64,000 bases of DNA from Pinibacter soli (lineage in GTDB: Bacteria; Bacteroidota; Bacteroidia; Chitinophagales; Chitinophagaceae), in assembly GCF_029961145.1 (NCBI RefSeq), contig NZ_JASBRG010000007.1, positions 2,088,189-2,152,188 of the forward strand, written 5' to 3'. Position numbers and translations under genes: made by a program. The notes beneath the pieces are model-generated. The model saw only the letters and a list, made by a program, of their open reading frames with translations. It was not told the DNA's origin and did not search any database. Shown one piece after another: positions 1 to 7,940 of this stretch (position 1 is its first letter; every line of letters begins with the position of its first letter).

Positions 1-9
1 TAATTTTCG

Positions 10-84
10 TGATCCCGCTGGGACTCGAACCCAGGACCCTCCCGATCAAAGATCGGGATGCTCTATCAACTGAGCAATGGAATC
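10..84 (-). pseudogene. aberrant tRNA-Lys-like gene with palindromic anticodon arm
   Basis: This copy keeps a near-normal acceptor stem (GATTCCA against CGGGATC, last pair mismatched), D arm and T arm, and is nearly identical to the two intact tRNA-Lys genes outside the anticodon arm. The anticodon arm is two bases longer and is an inverted repeat, TCCCGAT and ATCGGGA around the loop CTTTG, giving a 7-bp stem and 5-base loop instead of 5 bp and 7 bases. A TTT triplet is present but without the usual U33 context. It lies downstream of the 123-155 terminator on the minus strand, so its expression is doubtful. I call it a probable tRNA pseudogene; a functional non-canonical tRNA cannot be excluded from sequence. 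Confidence 0.6.
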
Positions 85-122
85 AAAATTCGATTGTTCA
101 TCGAAACTGAAAATTTTCGAAA

Positions 123-155
123 TAAAAAAGCCTTCGATCGATTTGACCAAAGGCT
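123..155 (-). terminator. intrinsic terminator after tRNA-Lys
   Basis: Read on the minus strand, AGCCTT and AAGGCT arms (129-134 and 150-155) form a hairpin followed by a T-rich run (plus-strand A run at 124-129). It directly follows the tRNA-Lys gene at 168-240. Confidence 0.7.
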
Positions 156-167
156 ACTTAATTTTTG

Positions 168-240
168 TGATCCCGCTGGGACTCGAACCCAGGACCCATA
201 CATTAAAAGTGTATTGCTCTACCAACTGAGCTACGGAATC
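168..240 (-). tRNA. tRNA-Lys(TTT)
   Basis: Complete 73-base cloverleaf on the minus strand. The acceptor stem GATTCCG pairs with CGGGATC and is followed by discriminator A; CCA is not encoded. The D arm is GCTCAGTTGGTAGAGC, the anticodon stem ATACA/TGTAT closes the 7-base loop CTTTTAA with anticodon TTT (lysine, AAA/AAG codons), and the T arm is CTGGG-TTCGAGT-CCCAG. It is identical in all tRNA positions to the copy at 482-554 and is followed by its own terminator. Confidence 0.95.
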
Positions 241-274
241 AATATTTTTATTTCAATTTATCTCTCCAACCTTA

Positions 275-325
275 GAACCCTCCCGATTAGAAATCGGGAT
301 GCTCTACCAACTGAGCTACGGAATC
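275..325 (-). pseudogene. truncated tRNA-Lys-like fragment
   Basis: The 5' half matches the intact tRNA-Lys exactly (acceptor 5' strand, D arm). The anticodon arm is again a TCCCGAT/ATCGGGA inverted repeat, here around TTCTA, and the T arm and acceptor 3' strand are missing. It sits upstream of the intact gene at 168-240 on the same strand and cannot fold as a full tRNA. Likely a decayed duplicate. Confidence 0.65.
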
Positions 326-338
326 GATTTGAATTCAT

Positions 339-366
339 GATACTCTAACAACAGAGCCACAAAATC
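339..366 (-). pseudogene. remnant of a tRNA 5' half
   Basis: About 28 bases resemble an acceptor 5' strand and D arm (GATTTTGTGGCTCTGTTG, then TTAGAG) with no anticodon or T arm. It lies between the terminator at 441-472 and the fragment at 275-325. Probably the most decayed member of the array; recognition rests on position and D-arm similarity only. Confidence 0.4.
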
Positions 367-440
367 AATTTTCCTAAGAACATTCGAAACTCTATTCCGG
401 TTCATTTAAACCCTTATAAAATCTCTTACTTTTCAATTCA

Positions 441-472
441 ATAAAAAAGCCTTCAAAGTCTGATTTGAAGGC
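441..472 (-). terminator. intrinsic terminator after tRNA-Lys
   Basis: A perfect 9-bp stem, GCCTTCAAA (449-457) and TTTGAAGGC (464-472) with a 6-base loop, followed on the minus strand by a run of six T. It ends the transcript of the tRNA-Lys at 482-554. Confidence 0.8.
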
Positions 473-481
473 CTTCTTCTG

Positions 482-554
482 TGATCCCGCTGGGACTCGA
501 ACCCAGGACCCATACATTAAAAGTGTATTGCTCTACCAACTGAGCTACGGAATC
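482..554 (-). tRNA. tRNA-Lys(TTT)
   Basis: Second intact 73-base tRNA-Lys, identical to the copy at 168-240: acceptor GATTCCG/CGGGATC, anticodon loop CTTTTAA (anticodon TTT), T loop TTCGAGT, discriminator A, no encoded CCA. It follows the pseudo-tRNA at 560-622 in the transcript starting near 682 and is followed by a strong terminator. Confidence 0.95.
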
Positions 555-559
555 AATTC

Positions 560-622
560 GATTTGAACCCAAGACCCTCCCGATTTTAAGATCGGGATGC
601 TCTATTAACTGAGCCACAAATC
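560..622 (-). pseudogene. tRNA-like element lacking the 3' half of the T arm
   Basis: First tRNA-like unit behind the promoter. It has a diverged acceptor 5' strand (GATTTGTGG), a D arm, and an anticodon arm turned into TCCCGAT/ATCGGGA around CTTAAA. It stops within the T loop at GGGTTCAAATC. By coincidence or selection the terminal CAAATC can pair with the 5' GATTTG, so a T-armless fold is drawable. It lies only five bases from the intact gene at 482-554. Most likely a pseudogene or a transcribed leader element. Confidence 0.55.
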
Positions 623-687
623 ATTTTTTCTTGTAAGAACTTCCTCTTAAGAACTACCGGCGATAAGGCCGTTTCAAAATTGGAGTG

Positions 688-718
688 CAAAGATAAGGAT
701 TCAGCAATTCGCACCAAA
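688..718 (-). promoter_or_regulatory. consensus Bacteroidota promoter for the tRNA array
   Basis: On the minus strand TTTG (718-715), a 19-base spacer, then TATCTTTG (695-688) match exactly the Bacteroidota housekeeping consensus TTTG-N19/20-TAnnTTTG. Transcription would begin near 682 and read the pseudo-tRNA 560-622 and then tRNA-Lys 482-554. Confidence 0.75.
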
Positions 719-822
719 TTTTTCAAAAAAAATATTCAACTTTTTTTGAAAAAGGCTCAGTCGTCTCAACTTCTAACAGTTTGATAAAGTTATAAATAGG
801 GCAAATCATTACCCTTTACTTC

Positions 823-853
823 TTTGTGAAGCAGTAGTTTTCGTGTAGGTTTG
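823..853 (+). promoter_or_regulatory. consensus Bacteroidota promoter for the SDR gene
   Basis: TTTG at 823-826, a 19-base spacer, and TAGGTTTG at 846-853 form an exact match to TTTG-N19-TAnnTTTG. The start codon at 881 is 27 bases downstream, giving a short leader. Confidence 0.7.
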
Positions 854-880
854 CCGCACCAAATTTTTATCCTTTAACAC

Positions 881-1690
881 ATGTCATCTTTTTTTCAAAA
901 TAAAGTTGTTGCCATTACAGGAGGCAGTGAGGGAATAGGAAAAGCGCTTATCGATCTTCTTATTCCTATGGGTGCCAAAATTGCCACTTGTGGTAGAACT
1001 TATGAGAAATTATACAACCTGCAAATGGAGTATACCAACGTAATGCTTCACACTGTTGTCGCAGATGTAAGCAACGAGCAGGATTGTAAAAAATTCATCG
1101 ATTCTACCATCAAAACATTCGGCGGCATCGATATTCTTATTAATAATGCCGGTATGTCTATGCGTGCCCTTTTTAAGGATTCTAGCGTGGATGTAATTAA
1201 GAAATTGATGGACATTAATTTCTTCGGCACTGTTTATTGCACCAAACATGCTTTGGCAAGTTTGATTGAAAGAAAAGGAACGGTTGTTGGCGTTTCTTCT
1301 ATTGCCGGTTATCGCGGATTGCCGGGAAGAAGCGGTTACAGTGCTTCGAAGTTTGCATTGCAGGGGTGGCTGGAATCTCTGCGCACGGAACTGCTGGAAG
1401 ACGGAGTGAATGTAATGTGGGTTTGTCCGGGCTTTACGGCATCTAATATTCGCTTTAGTGCATTGAACAATAAAGGTGAGGCAACAGGAGAAAGCGTGAT
1501 GGACGAAGGAAAAATTATGCCTGCAGAAGAATGTGCGAAATATATTCTGAACGCAATTGAGAAAAAGAAGAGAACAATGGTGCTTACTTTCCAGGGCAAG
1601 CAAACTATTTTCCTAAATAAATTTTTTCCTTCACTGGCAGACAAACTGGTTCATAATTTTTATTACAAGAAAGGAAAACTGGTTAAATAG
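881..1690 (+). CDS. short-chain dehydrogenase/reductase (SDR)
   Basis: A 269-residue classical SDR, a cytosolic NAD(P)(H)-dependent oxidoreductase of the Rossmann fold. The cofactor motif TGGSEGIG is at residues 13-20, the NNAG motif at 88-91, the catalytic Ser at about 140 (VSSIAGY), and YSASK at 153-157 supplies the catalytic Tyr and Lys. PGF near residue 190 is the usual substrate-loop PG motif. The length is a little above the 250-residue norm because of a basic C-terminal tail. The substrate cannot be told. The gene has its own consensus promoter and is followed 78 bases later by the SAM hydrolase-like gene, so the two may be co-transcribed. Confidence 0.9.
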   Translation: MSSFFQNKVVAITGGSEGIGKALIDLLIPMGAKIATCGRTYEKLYNLQMEYTNVMLHTVVADVSNEQDCKKFIDSTIKTFGGIDILINNAGMSMRALFKDSSVDVIKKLMDINFFGTVYCTKHALASLIERKGTVVGVSSIAGYRGLPGRSGYSASKFALQGWLESLRTELLEDGVNVMWVCPGFTASNIRFSALNNKGEATGESVMDEGKIMPAEECAKYILNAIEKKKRTMVLTFQGKQTIFLNKFFPSLADKLVHNFYYKKGKLVK

Positions 1691-1768
1691 TTATTCTATT
1701 CAAAAGGAATTTGTTTATTAGCAGCGAATTTCATTTCTAACTTAAATCGCAACAAGAAAATATATTGA

Positions 1769-2590
1769 ATGGCGTTAATTACCCTTACATCCGACATTGG
1801 TCAGCAGGATTTCCTGGTGAGCGCGGTGAAGGGTCAATTGCTCCAAATTAATCCTTCATTCAATATTATTGACGTTACACATCAACTGTCTCCTTTTAAC
1901 TATCCGCAGTCTGCTTATGTTAGCAGAAATGCGATTAAGAATTTTCCGGATTTCACTTTTCATATTGTAATGGTGAATTTGTTTGAGCGCAAGCCTCAGC
2001 AATTGCTATTGGCGTTTCACAAAAATCAATATATTCTTTGTGCAGACAACGGCTTGCTTACAATGATACTGGAAGAGAAACCTGAAATGGTGATCGGACT
2101 GAAGCTTGACAGCAATGCTATTAAAAATACTTTGTATTGCGCACAGATATTCGGCAAAACGATCAAGGATATTTCTGAAGGGAAAAGTTTGCTAACCATC
2201 GGCGAACCGGATGTTCCCATCATTGAAAAAAATCATTTGCGTGCATTGCTTGGCGATAACTGGATGGAGGGACAAATTATTTTCATTGACAACTTTGAAA
2301 ACGTTATTGTAAATATTACACGGGATGATTTTGAGCAACAACGTCGCGGCCGCAGTTTCAGAATTGTTTTTAAAAGAGATGAAGTGATTGATAAGATCAG
2401 TGAGTCGTATGCTGATGTTTCCGAAGGCGAAAAACTGGCGCTGTTTAATTCTGCCGGTTATCTTGAAATTGCCATCAACAAAGGCAATGCGGCTGGCCTC
2501 TTCGGCTTGCAAGGTTATCTTGAACAAACACAAAATGCTTACTTGCAAAACAGGTTGTTTTATCAGACAGTGAAGGTGTTTTTCGAGTGA
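1769..2590 (+). CDS. SAM hydroxide adenosyltransferase-like protein (DUF62 family)
   Basis: 273 residues. The N-terminus (ITLTSDIGQQDFLVSAVKGQ) and IIDVTHQLSPFN at 33-45 are the signatures of the S-adenosylmethionine hydrolase (adenosine-forming) family, formerly DUF62, related to fluorinase and chlorinase. Family members cleave SAM to adenosine and methionine with water as nucleophile. The two-domain layout is visible: a SAM-binding N-terminal domain to about residue 155, then a C-terminal beta-barrel domain (IIFIDNFENVIVNI). Halogenase activity is unlikely given a housekeeping context. No signal peptide, so cytosolic. The physiological role in Bacteroidota is unclear. Confidence 0.85.
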   Translation: MALITLTSDIGQQDFLVSAVKGQLLQINPSFNIIDVTHQLSPFNYPQSAYVSRNAIKNFPDFTFHIVMVNLFERKPQQLLLAFHKNQYILCADNGLLTMILEEKPEMVIGLKLDSNAIKNTLYCAQIFGKTIKDISEGKSLLTIGEPDVPIIEKNHLRALLGDNWMEGQIIFIDNFENVIVNITRDDFEQQRRGRSFRIVFKRDEVIDKISESYADVSEGEKLALFNSAGYLEIAINKGNAAGLFGLQGYLEQTQNAYLQNRLFYQTVKVFFE

Positions 2591-2600
2591 GCCACACCCG

Positions 2601-2624
2601 CCCGGCTGAAACCGTTCGGACGGG
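2601..2624. repeat. small imperfect palindrome, copy 1
   Basis: A 24-base hairpin-forming sequence bounded by CCCG and CGGG with inner arms CTGAA/TTCGG. It is the same length as, and shares 19 of 24 positions with, the sequence at 29641-29664. All five differences are transitions. Confidence 0.5.
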
Positions 2625-2786
2625 GATGACACTGATTTGACTGATTTACACTGATATTTCTGCTCTATAACACTACCTTAGCTTTTATTATGTTTTATAA
2701 TAAAAGATCGTCTTTGGCGTTTAAGCATGAGCAAGTTGTTTTTACAAAAGAACAATTACCTTTACCATTAAACCTATTAGTACAAT

Positions 2787-4064
2787 ATGAAATATTTACT
2801 GAAGTACCCTTCATGGCTATTGTGTGCCGCAACCCTAAGCATTGCCTTATTCTCTTGTCAAAAAAACGCCGACGATACTATTCCCGAGTCTTCAAAGCTT
2901 TCTTCCAAAGATCCACAGGCTTTGTCTGCTGCAATTACTGTTTGGCACGGTAAACGCACTACAGGTGCAATGCCAGCAAGCAGCAATACTACTGATATTA
3001 AACTTGGCACCCCGAATGAATCTTCCGTAAATGCCATAGCGGGCCGCCATGCATTTATTCACACGAATATTGAATCAGGAGATGTTGCCGGATATTACGT
3101 GCAAATCAATGGCGCCAGCGAGTATTTCAAAGTTGATTACGCTAAACCAGTGGTTCAAAGCAGTACTCAGCAAGGCAGCATTTCAACAGCTTCTGTACAT
3201 CCGTTTGGCAAGCCAGCTGAATCAACAAACCTCCATCGCTCGCTTATAAGCGTTATGGGTGGCAGTGATAACAATAACGACAGCCTTATCGTTATCAACA
3301 TTCCCGTAAATATTAAAACCCCGGATACGGTGTGTGTAACCTATATGGCATATGACTTCAACAATCATGTGAGCAACCCTGTTACAACTTGTATTTATAT
3401 TGATCATTTTGGGGGCGACGATGGTAGCAAATGGCTGGAAGGCACATGGACTACCACAAGATTGGAAAGAAGCGAAATTGGTCAGTTAAAAGACTATTTC
3501 AATTATACTTATAATAAGTGGATAGTTGACCGGGAAGAAGCGCTTTGGGCCATTGATTTTTCACCTGCCAAAGTCTATCAGAGCGGCGATTCAGCTATAT
3601 ATATTCAATCGTACTCCGGTACGGTCGGCGCCTGGTACATGGTGATGAAATCATCTACCGATTATTATTCCATCAACGGGGTATACACGCCACGTCCCAC
3701 GGATATATTACTAGGTACCGACTCTATTAATTACAAGAAAAACAATATCACTTTAAATAGTGATAAATACATTGGAGAATATTCCGATGCTACAAAATCT
3801 ATTTATTGGAGTTCGAATGGGCCTTCCCTTAGAGAATTCTCGCACAACTCCCTAAATAACGGATCATGGAGCTATGATTCAAAAACAAAGAAAATCATTA
3901 TTATTAGTGAATATTCTGATGATGGAAATGGCCCTACGCTCGATCCATATATGCAAGAAGCTTCATTAGAAAAAGTATCAGACAATCAATTCAAAATTTC
4001 ATATAACGATGTAGCCAACGATGGCAAAACATACACTTATACCGGAATTTATCAACGACAGTAA
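2787..4064 (+). CDS. hypothetical outer-membrane or periplasmic lipoprotein
   Basis: A 425-residue protein of unrecognised family. The N-terminus is a lipoprotein signal: positively charged start, hydrophobic stretch, then lipobox LFSC with Cys24 as lipidation site. Residues 25-60 are Ser/Thr-rich linker. Residues 60-205 look like a beta-rich domain containing GGSDNNNDSLIVINIPVN and a following YMAYDFNNHVSNPV strand pair, as in Ig-like or PKD-like domains. From about 210 (WLEGTWTTTRLE) to the end there are repeated beta-strand patterns that recall lipocalin-like domains, but this is only inference. Start chosen because the signal peptide begins there. Monocistronic, followed by a strong terminator. 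Confidence 0.7.
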   Translation: MKYLLKYPSWLLCAATLSIALFSCQKNADDTIPESSKLSSKDPQALSAAITVWHGKRTTGAMPASSNTTDIKLGTPNESSVNAIAGRHAFIHTNIESGDVAGYYVQINGASEYFKVDYAKPVVQSSTQQGSISTASVHPFGKPAESTNLHRSLISVMGGSDNNNDSLIVINIPVNIKTPDTVCVTYMAYDFNNHVSNPVTTCIYIDHFGGDDGSKWLEGTWTTTRLERSEIGQLKDYFNYTYNKWIVDREEALWAIDFSPAKVYQSGDSAIYIQSYSGTVGAWYMVMKSSTDYYSINGVYTPRPTDILLGTDSINYKKNNITLNSDKYIGEYSDATKSIYWSSNGPSLREFSHNSLNNGSWSYDSKTKKIIIISEYSDDGNGPTLDPYMQEASLEKVSDNQFKISYNDVANDGKTYTYTGIYQRQ

Positions 4065-4082
4065 TCACTAATGGAATTGTTT

Positions 4083-4115
4083 AAAAGCTCCGGTCATTCC
4101 GGAGCTTTTTTATTT
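4083..4115 (+). terminator. strong intrinsic terminator
   Basis: An 11-bp perfect stem, AAAAGCTCCGG (4083-4093) and CCGGAGCTTTT (4099-4109), with a 5-base loop and a T run, 19 bases after the lipoprotein stop codon. Confidence 0.9.
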
Positions 4116-4235
4116 ACCGTCATTTTTTTAAAAGCTACTGACTGCACCATAATATTTTACTAAATAACCAACTGTTAGCGGCAGCCCCTTTTTAAATCAG
4201 GTACACTACTTTAATTTGTTTAATAAAATAAGGCT

Positions 4236-4538
4236 ATGGCAGTTGAAAATAAATCTCCGCACATTCTCAATACATCTTCTAACCTGTTAGGTTTTTGTTT
4301 GATAGTGCTTACATCTATTAAGATAGCAAAGTTCAACTCTGCTACTTTTATTGATGATTCTACAGGAATGGCTGCAATGCTTTTAATGGCGAGTTGTTTA
4401 TTATCATTTTTATCAATGCGCTCACGTCTTGCTACAATAAGCCGAAGGCTGGAATTGGTTGCGGATTATGCATTTCTTGTTGGGTTGATTTGCATAAGCA
4501 TTACAATCATTGTCGTGTCGTTTAATCTGATGAAATAA
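4236..4538 (+). CDS. small integral membrane protein
   Basis: 100 residues, family not recognised. Three hydrophobic segments are visible: about 14-31 (NLLGFCLIVLTSIKIAKF), 45-60 (MAAMLLMASCLLSFLS) and 76-97 (YAFLVGLICISITIIVVSF). A conserved-looking basic loop, MRSRLATISRRLE, lies between the second and third. This size and layout occur in several uncharacterised Bacteroidota membrane proteins. No partner gene is adjacent on this strand and the gene ends just before the bidirectional hairpin at 4542-4565. Confidence 0.65.
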   Translation: MAVENKSPHILNTSSNLLGFCLIVLTSIKIAKFNSATFIDDSTGMAAMLLMASCLLSFLSMRSRLATISRRLELVADYAFLVGLICISITIIVVSFNLMK

Positions 4539-4541
4539 AAA

Positions 4542-4565
4542 TGGCCGGTCTAAAAAGACCAGCCA
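4542..4565. terminator. bidirectional hairpin between convergent genes
   Basis: Arms TGGCCGGTCT (4542-4551) and AGACCAGCCA (4556-4565) pair with one mismatch. The plus-strand A run just before the hairpin gives a U run on the minus strand, so it mainly terminates the GH38 gene; it also separates the convergent small membrane gene. Confidence 0.65.
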
Positions 4566-4622
4566 CAAAAGTTTGTTGCGACTGCAAATTGCGGTGAATG
4601 AAAGGGCGAATGCAATTCGCCC

Positions 4623-7600
4623 CTACGGTACAATCAAATATTCTTCAACACCCATTGCCGGCAAAGTAACGGTTGCATTTGCCTGTTTCGTCACTCCGTT
4701 TCTTACATCTGTAATCTTACCCGGATTTAGTGTACCCCAGTTGAAGCCTGTATTTTGTGGTGTATGACCAGGGTTAAACAGACGAATAATATATTGGCCC
4801 CTCGCCTGGGGCACAATAGCAGTAACAACGATAGATGTATTGGTAAGTTTAAAAAGCCCTTTTGATAAAACAACATCCTTCTTCACAGGAAAACTAATCA
4901 GCGGTTGCGTAAAATCTGATCCTGCCATTTCCAACGCCGCGTCGTTTGCTTCACCGTGCGGCTGTAGTGCGTAGTGAAAGCTGGCACGTCCTTCCTGATC
5001 TGCTTTGTAGTTCGTATACCAATAGTTGTTCATCGCATAAGAAAACCAAAGCGATGTTGGCTGACCCGTTTTTTTCCATGCTTTAAGACTTTGGGCAATT
5101 TGCAAACGCTCATCGTTCATACTACCAGGTTCTACTATCGGTGTTTCCAACAACATCCATTGCAAACCATTGGAAGCGCCAGAGATGTCCATCCACCGGC
5201 GGCCATACAAGAAATCCATATTGGATCCGGGAAGCTGATCATCAAGATACCTCAATGTGCCGTAACCTGCGTCAAGTGTAACTTTTCCGGAAGGCACATC
5301 AAATGGAAAACCAAAGTGTACACCTTCTTTTTGTCTTATAGCTTTTTTATCGACGATGTTTTCAATTAGCACGGCGTTACTGTTAGCGTACAGTGTTAAA
5401 CGTTTCTCCAGCGAATTTGCGCCGGGTGCCTGCGCACGCAGAACGATAGAAGTTACCACGGGACCATTTTCCAATACCTGTATTTGCACTTGCTGGTTGG
5501 TAATGGCATCTGCCGGGTTATATCCGGGTACATACCAATAACTATTTAGTCCCTGTGCCTGAAACGTGCCGGCGTAGTTGTGACCATCTTTTGCACTAAG
5601 TTGTGTAATGCTTCCATAAACAGGATCCCACGCAACGGTAATGTCGCCATTAGAGAGCATATTTCCGTTTTGTGTAAACGAATTTTTTACTGAAGCGGCA
5701 TCATCACTTACTGTATAAACTTCCGTTCCGAAAGCCGGTACGTTGCTGGCGATAAATACATAGGAACCATCCGAAAGGTGCTGAAGTGGATATGTGCGGC
5801 CATAAGCGTCTTTCACAGATTTACCAGCTACATTGATCTTCACAGGTCCGCTTCGTGACCAAGAAAGTGTATTCACTACAGCAATATTGCGAGAGTTTGC
5901 ATCTGTTAATGGTTGAAATAGTTTATCAGCAATAACATTGATCTGACTGTCGGCATCCAGCATGTACTGCTTTTTAATGCGCCACTGCTCTGTCACAAAA
6001 GGTATATCAGGCTCTGTCGTGCTATTATAGGCTCCCCAGGTATGCTCATGGAAGAGCAGGACATTGGTCCATGCATTATAAAATTGCTGTTCGTTATATT
6101 GGCTGGGAGCCAGCATTGCATATGCATTGGTCAACTGTGACAAACGAAGACTGTTGAGCCGGTTCTGCCCTTCTTCTCTGGCGGTAGAAATAGCGCCGTC
6201 TTCCCAATAGGGAGTAATATCGCCTTTTACCACCTGCAGATCTTTGCCATATTTTTTTTCAAATGTTTCAAAAAGTTTGTCCGTTGTATTAAGTACTATT
6301 TTAGGCGAGCTATACTTCTCATTCCATTGTTTAACAAACCGGGAAATAGAAGTATCAATAGGGCCATTATCGGCAACGATATTGTACCTCCATTGAACAA
6401 TATCATAGGGGTATTTTTTTTCATCCAGCTCGTTCAAATAATTGGCGATCTTTTGTGCACCGCTTTCAAACACCGCTCCGGGAGCAGTGCCATGCCAGGA
6501 AGAATATCCTTTTCCACCTGCCCAGAATAACACTTTTTCTTCTCCTGACGGCGATGCCCACCACACAGGTTTATCGCCCCAGGCGCGAACAAATTCACCC
6601 ACACGATCTCCAAGGTAAGGATGGCTTTCACCCATGTAGTTGGGACCACTGGAGAAATATTTTACACCGCCTTTTGCAAGTGCTGTTACGGTAGTCCAGG
6701 TATAGCCCGGCACATCAGAGATCATAGCGCTGGGAATACGCAGGCCATATGCTTTGCGTAGCTGTGCCGCAAAATCAGTATAGTGAAGTGTTTCTTCCGG
6801 CAGGCACATTCCAGTGAGGATATTCGCATACAGTGCCGACAAACAGATATAGCCATCTTTCGCTGCCTTTATGAATGCCTCTTTTTTTTCAGGCGTTGCC
6901 TGTTCCAGGAAATGTTCCACTGCCCACAGCGACTCAACGTTCCATTTGAACTTTGCTTCCTCAGGATAGTTCCTGGTAGCTGCAATCATATCCAGTGCAT
7001 CGTTGATGTTCTTGATGTGTCTTTTCATCACTTCCGGTTGCAGGTGAGAGTAACCAATATCTGTATGGGCATGGTGTATGAAATTGAGCTCGCGGTACGT
7101 AACAGGTTTTAGTGTAACGAATTTGTCCGCCAGTATTTTTCCTGCATTGGAAACCACCACACGAATGCTATCTAACTTACGCGCCGGCTCTACAGGTATG
7201 TCGAAGTGATTAACGCCATCTTCTACCTGAAACGAATATTCTTTTTTCCCGCCAACTTTAACCTGCAGGGTTTGGCGTGCGCCAAAATGAAGTGCAGTAA
7301 GGGCCACAGGTTGCTGACCGTTTTTAAGTATAAAAGGTTGAGGGTTGATATCTACTTTTTCCTGGAAGGAAAACTTAAACGTCATGAGCCAGTCATTGCT
7401 TTGCTGGGCCTGACCGATGATTTTCAATTTCACAGACCTTCCTGCTTTTACACGGCTTACCGGCAACCGCAGGAACATAAGGCCGTGTGCATCGTTCGCA
7501 CCATCTCTTTTGGTTTGCTGAAAGACGATCCTGCTGCTGTCAGAAGCAGCAAATGACCACACAGGTGCCTGATTAGCGGGCTTCGTGGTGATGGTAAGAA

Positions 7601-7940
7601 GTTTTTTATCATCTACGTAAACATCAAAATAACGATCGCCGCTGCTGGTACCGGTTGAATGACCCGCAACCCAACTGAAATAAACATAAGGCCCTTTAAT
7701 ACGCGCAGGTACAGGGGCTGTTTCCCATGCGATGACCTTGTTGCCGTCGGTGGCACGCGTGAGCAATGCTGTGGTAGCATAGTCAGGAAAGGCCGAATAA
7801 TACCGGATATTCTCGCCTTCAATCTCATGGTCAAAACCATTGATCCACTCAATTTTTCCCAGATAGGGAACCGTTTTTTGGGCGGCGCCTGTGAGCACGC
7901 AGCCAAGCAAAACTGCGATGCTATAAAAGATTTTCCACAT
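4623..7940 (-). CDS. secreted GH38-family alpha-mannosidase-like glycoside hydrolase
   Basis: 1105 residues with an N-terminal signal peptide (about 1-20, cleavage after TGAAQ), so periplasmic or exported. Residues 80-195 form a carbohydrate-binding-like beta domain (HSTGTSSGDRYFDVYVDD) resembling the NPCBM type. The GH38 catalytic domain starts near 285: HAHTDIGYS (291-299) carries the zinc ligands His292 and Asp294, SDVPGYTW (408-415) carries the likely nucleophile Asp409, and FHEHTWGAYN (630-639) supplies the third zinc-site histidine region. The remainder is the GH38 C-terminal beta domains. GH38 enzymes remove alpha-linked mannose with retention. The gene stands alone; mannan or N-glycan substrate is inferred from the family and from the N-glycan-like locus at 57-64 kb. 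Confidence 0.85.
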   Translation of the reverse strand: MWKIFYSIAVLLGCVLTGAAQKTVPYLGKIEWINGFDHEIEGENIRYYSAFPDYATTALLTRATDGNKVIAWETAPVPARIKGPYVYFSWVAGHSTGTSSGDRYFDVYVDDKKLLTITTKPANQAPVWSFAASDSSRIVFQQTKRDGANDAHGLMFLRLPVSRVKAGRSVKLKIIGQAQQSNDWLMTFKFSFQEKVDINPQPFILKNGQQPVALTALHFGARQTLQVKVGGKKEYSFQVEDGVNHFDIPVEPARKLDSIRVVVSNAGKILADKFVTLKPVTYRELNFIHHAHTDIGYSHLQPEVMKRHIKNINDALDMIAATRNYPEEAKFKWNVESLWAVEHFLEQATPEKKEAFIKAAKDGYICLSALYANILTGMCLPEETLHYTDFAAQLRKAYGLRIPSAMISDVPGYTWTTVTALAKGGVKYFSSGPNYMGESHPYLGDRVGEFVRAWGDKPVWWASPSGEEKVLFWAGGKGYSSWHGTAPGAVFESGAQKIANYLNELDEKKYPYDIVQWRYNIVADNGPIDTSISRFVKQWNEKYSSPKIVLNTTDKLFETFEKKYGKDLQVVKGDITPYWEDGAISTAREEGQNRLNSLRLSQLTNAYAMLAPSQYNEQQFYNAWTNVLLFHEHTWGAYNSTTEPDIPFVTEQWRIKKQYMLDADSQINVIADKLFQPLTDANSRNIAVVNTLSWSRSGPVKINVAGKSVKDAYGRTYPLQHLSDGSYVFIASNVPAFGTEVYTVSDDAASVKNSFTQNGNMLSNGDITVAWDPVYGSITQLSAKDGHNYAGTFQAQGLNSYWYVPGYNPADAITNQQVQIQVLENGPVVTSIVLRAQAPGANSLEKRLTLYANSNAVLIENIVDKKAIRQKEGVHFGFPFDVPSGKVTLDAGYGTLRYLDDQLPGSNMDFLYGRRWMDISGASNGLQWMLLETPIVEPGSMNDERLQIAQSLKAWKKTGQPTSLWFSYAMNNYWYTNYKADQEGRASFHYALQPHGEANDAALEMAGSDFTQPLISFPVKKDVVLSKGLFKLTNTSIVVTAIVPQARGQYIIRLFNPGHTPQNTGFNWGTLNPGKITDVRNGVTKQANATVTLPAMGVEEYLIVP

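Noticed and set aside
58-348. A 96-codon plus-strand open frame across the tRNA array
   Set aside because: It is a read-through of tRNA-Lys sequences in antisense and shows no protein-like features.
1010-1603. A long open frame antisense to the SDR gene
   Set aside because: Shadow of a clear SDR coding region; no domain, composition is that of an antisense frame.
1769-2590. Fluorinase or chlorinase function for the DUF62-like gene
   Set aside because: Halogenases are rare and sit in secondary-metabolite clusters; the neighbours here do not support it.
2787-4064. Assignment of the lipoprotein to a lipocalin family
   Set aside because: Only a loose WxxGTWxxT pattern in the C-terminal half; not enough to name a family.
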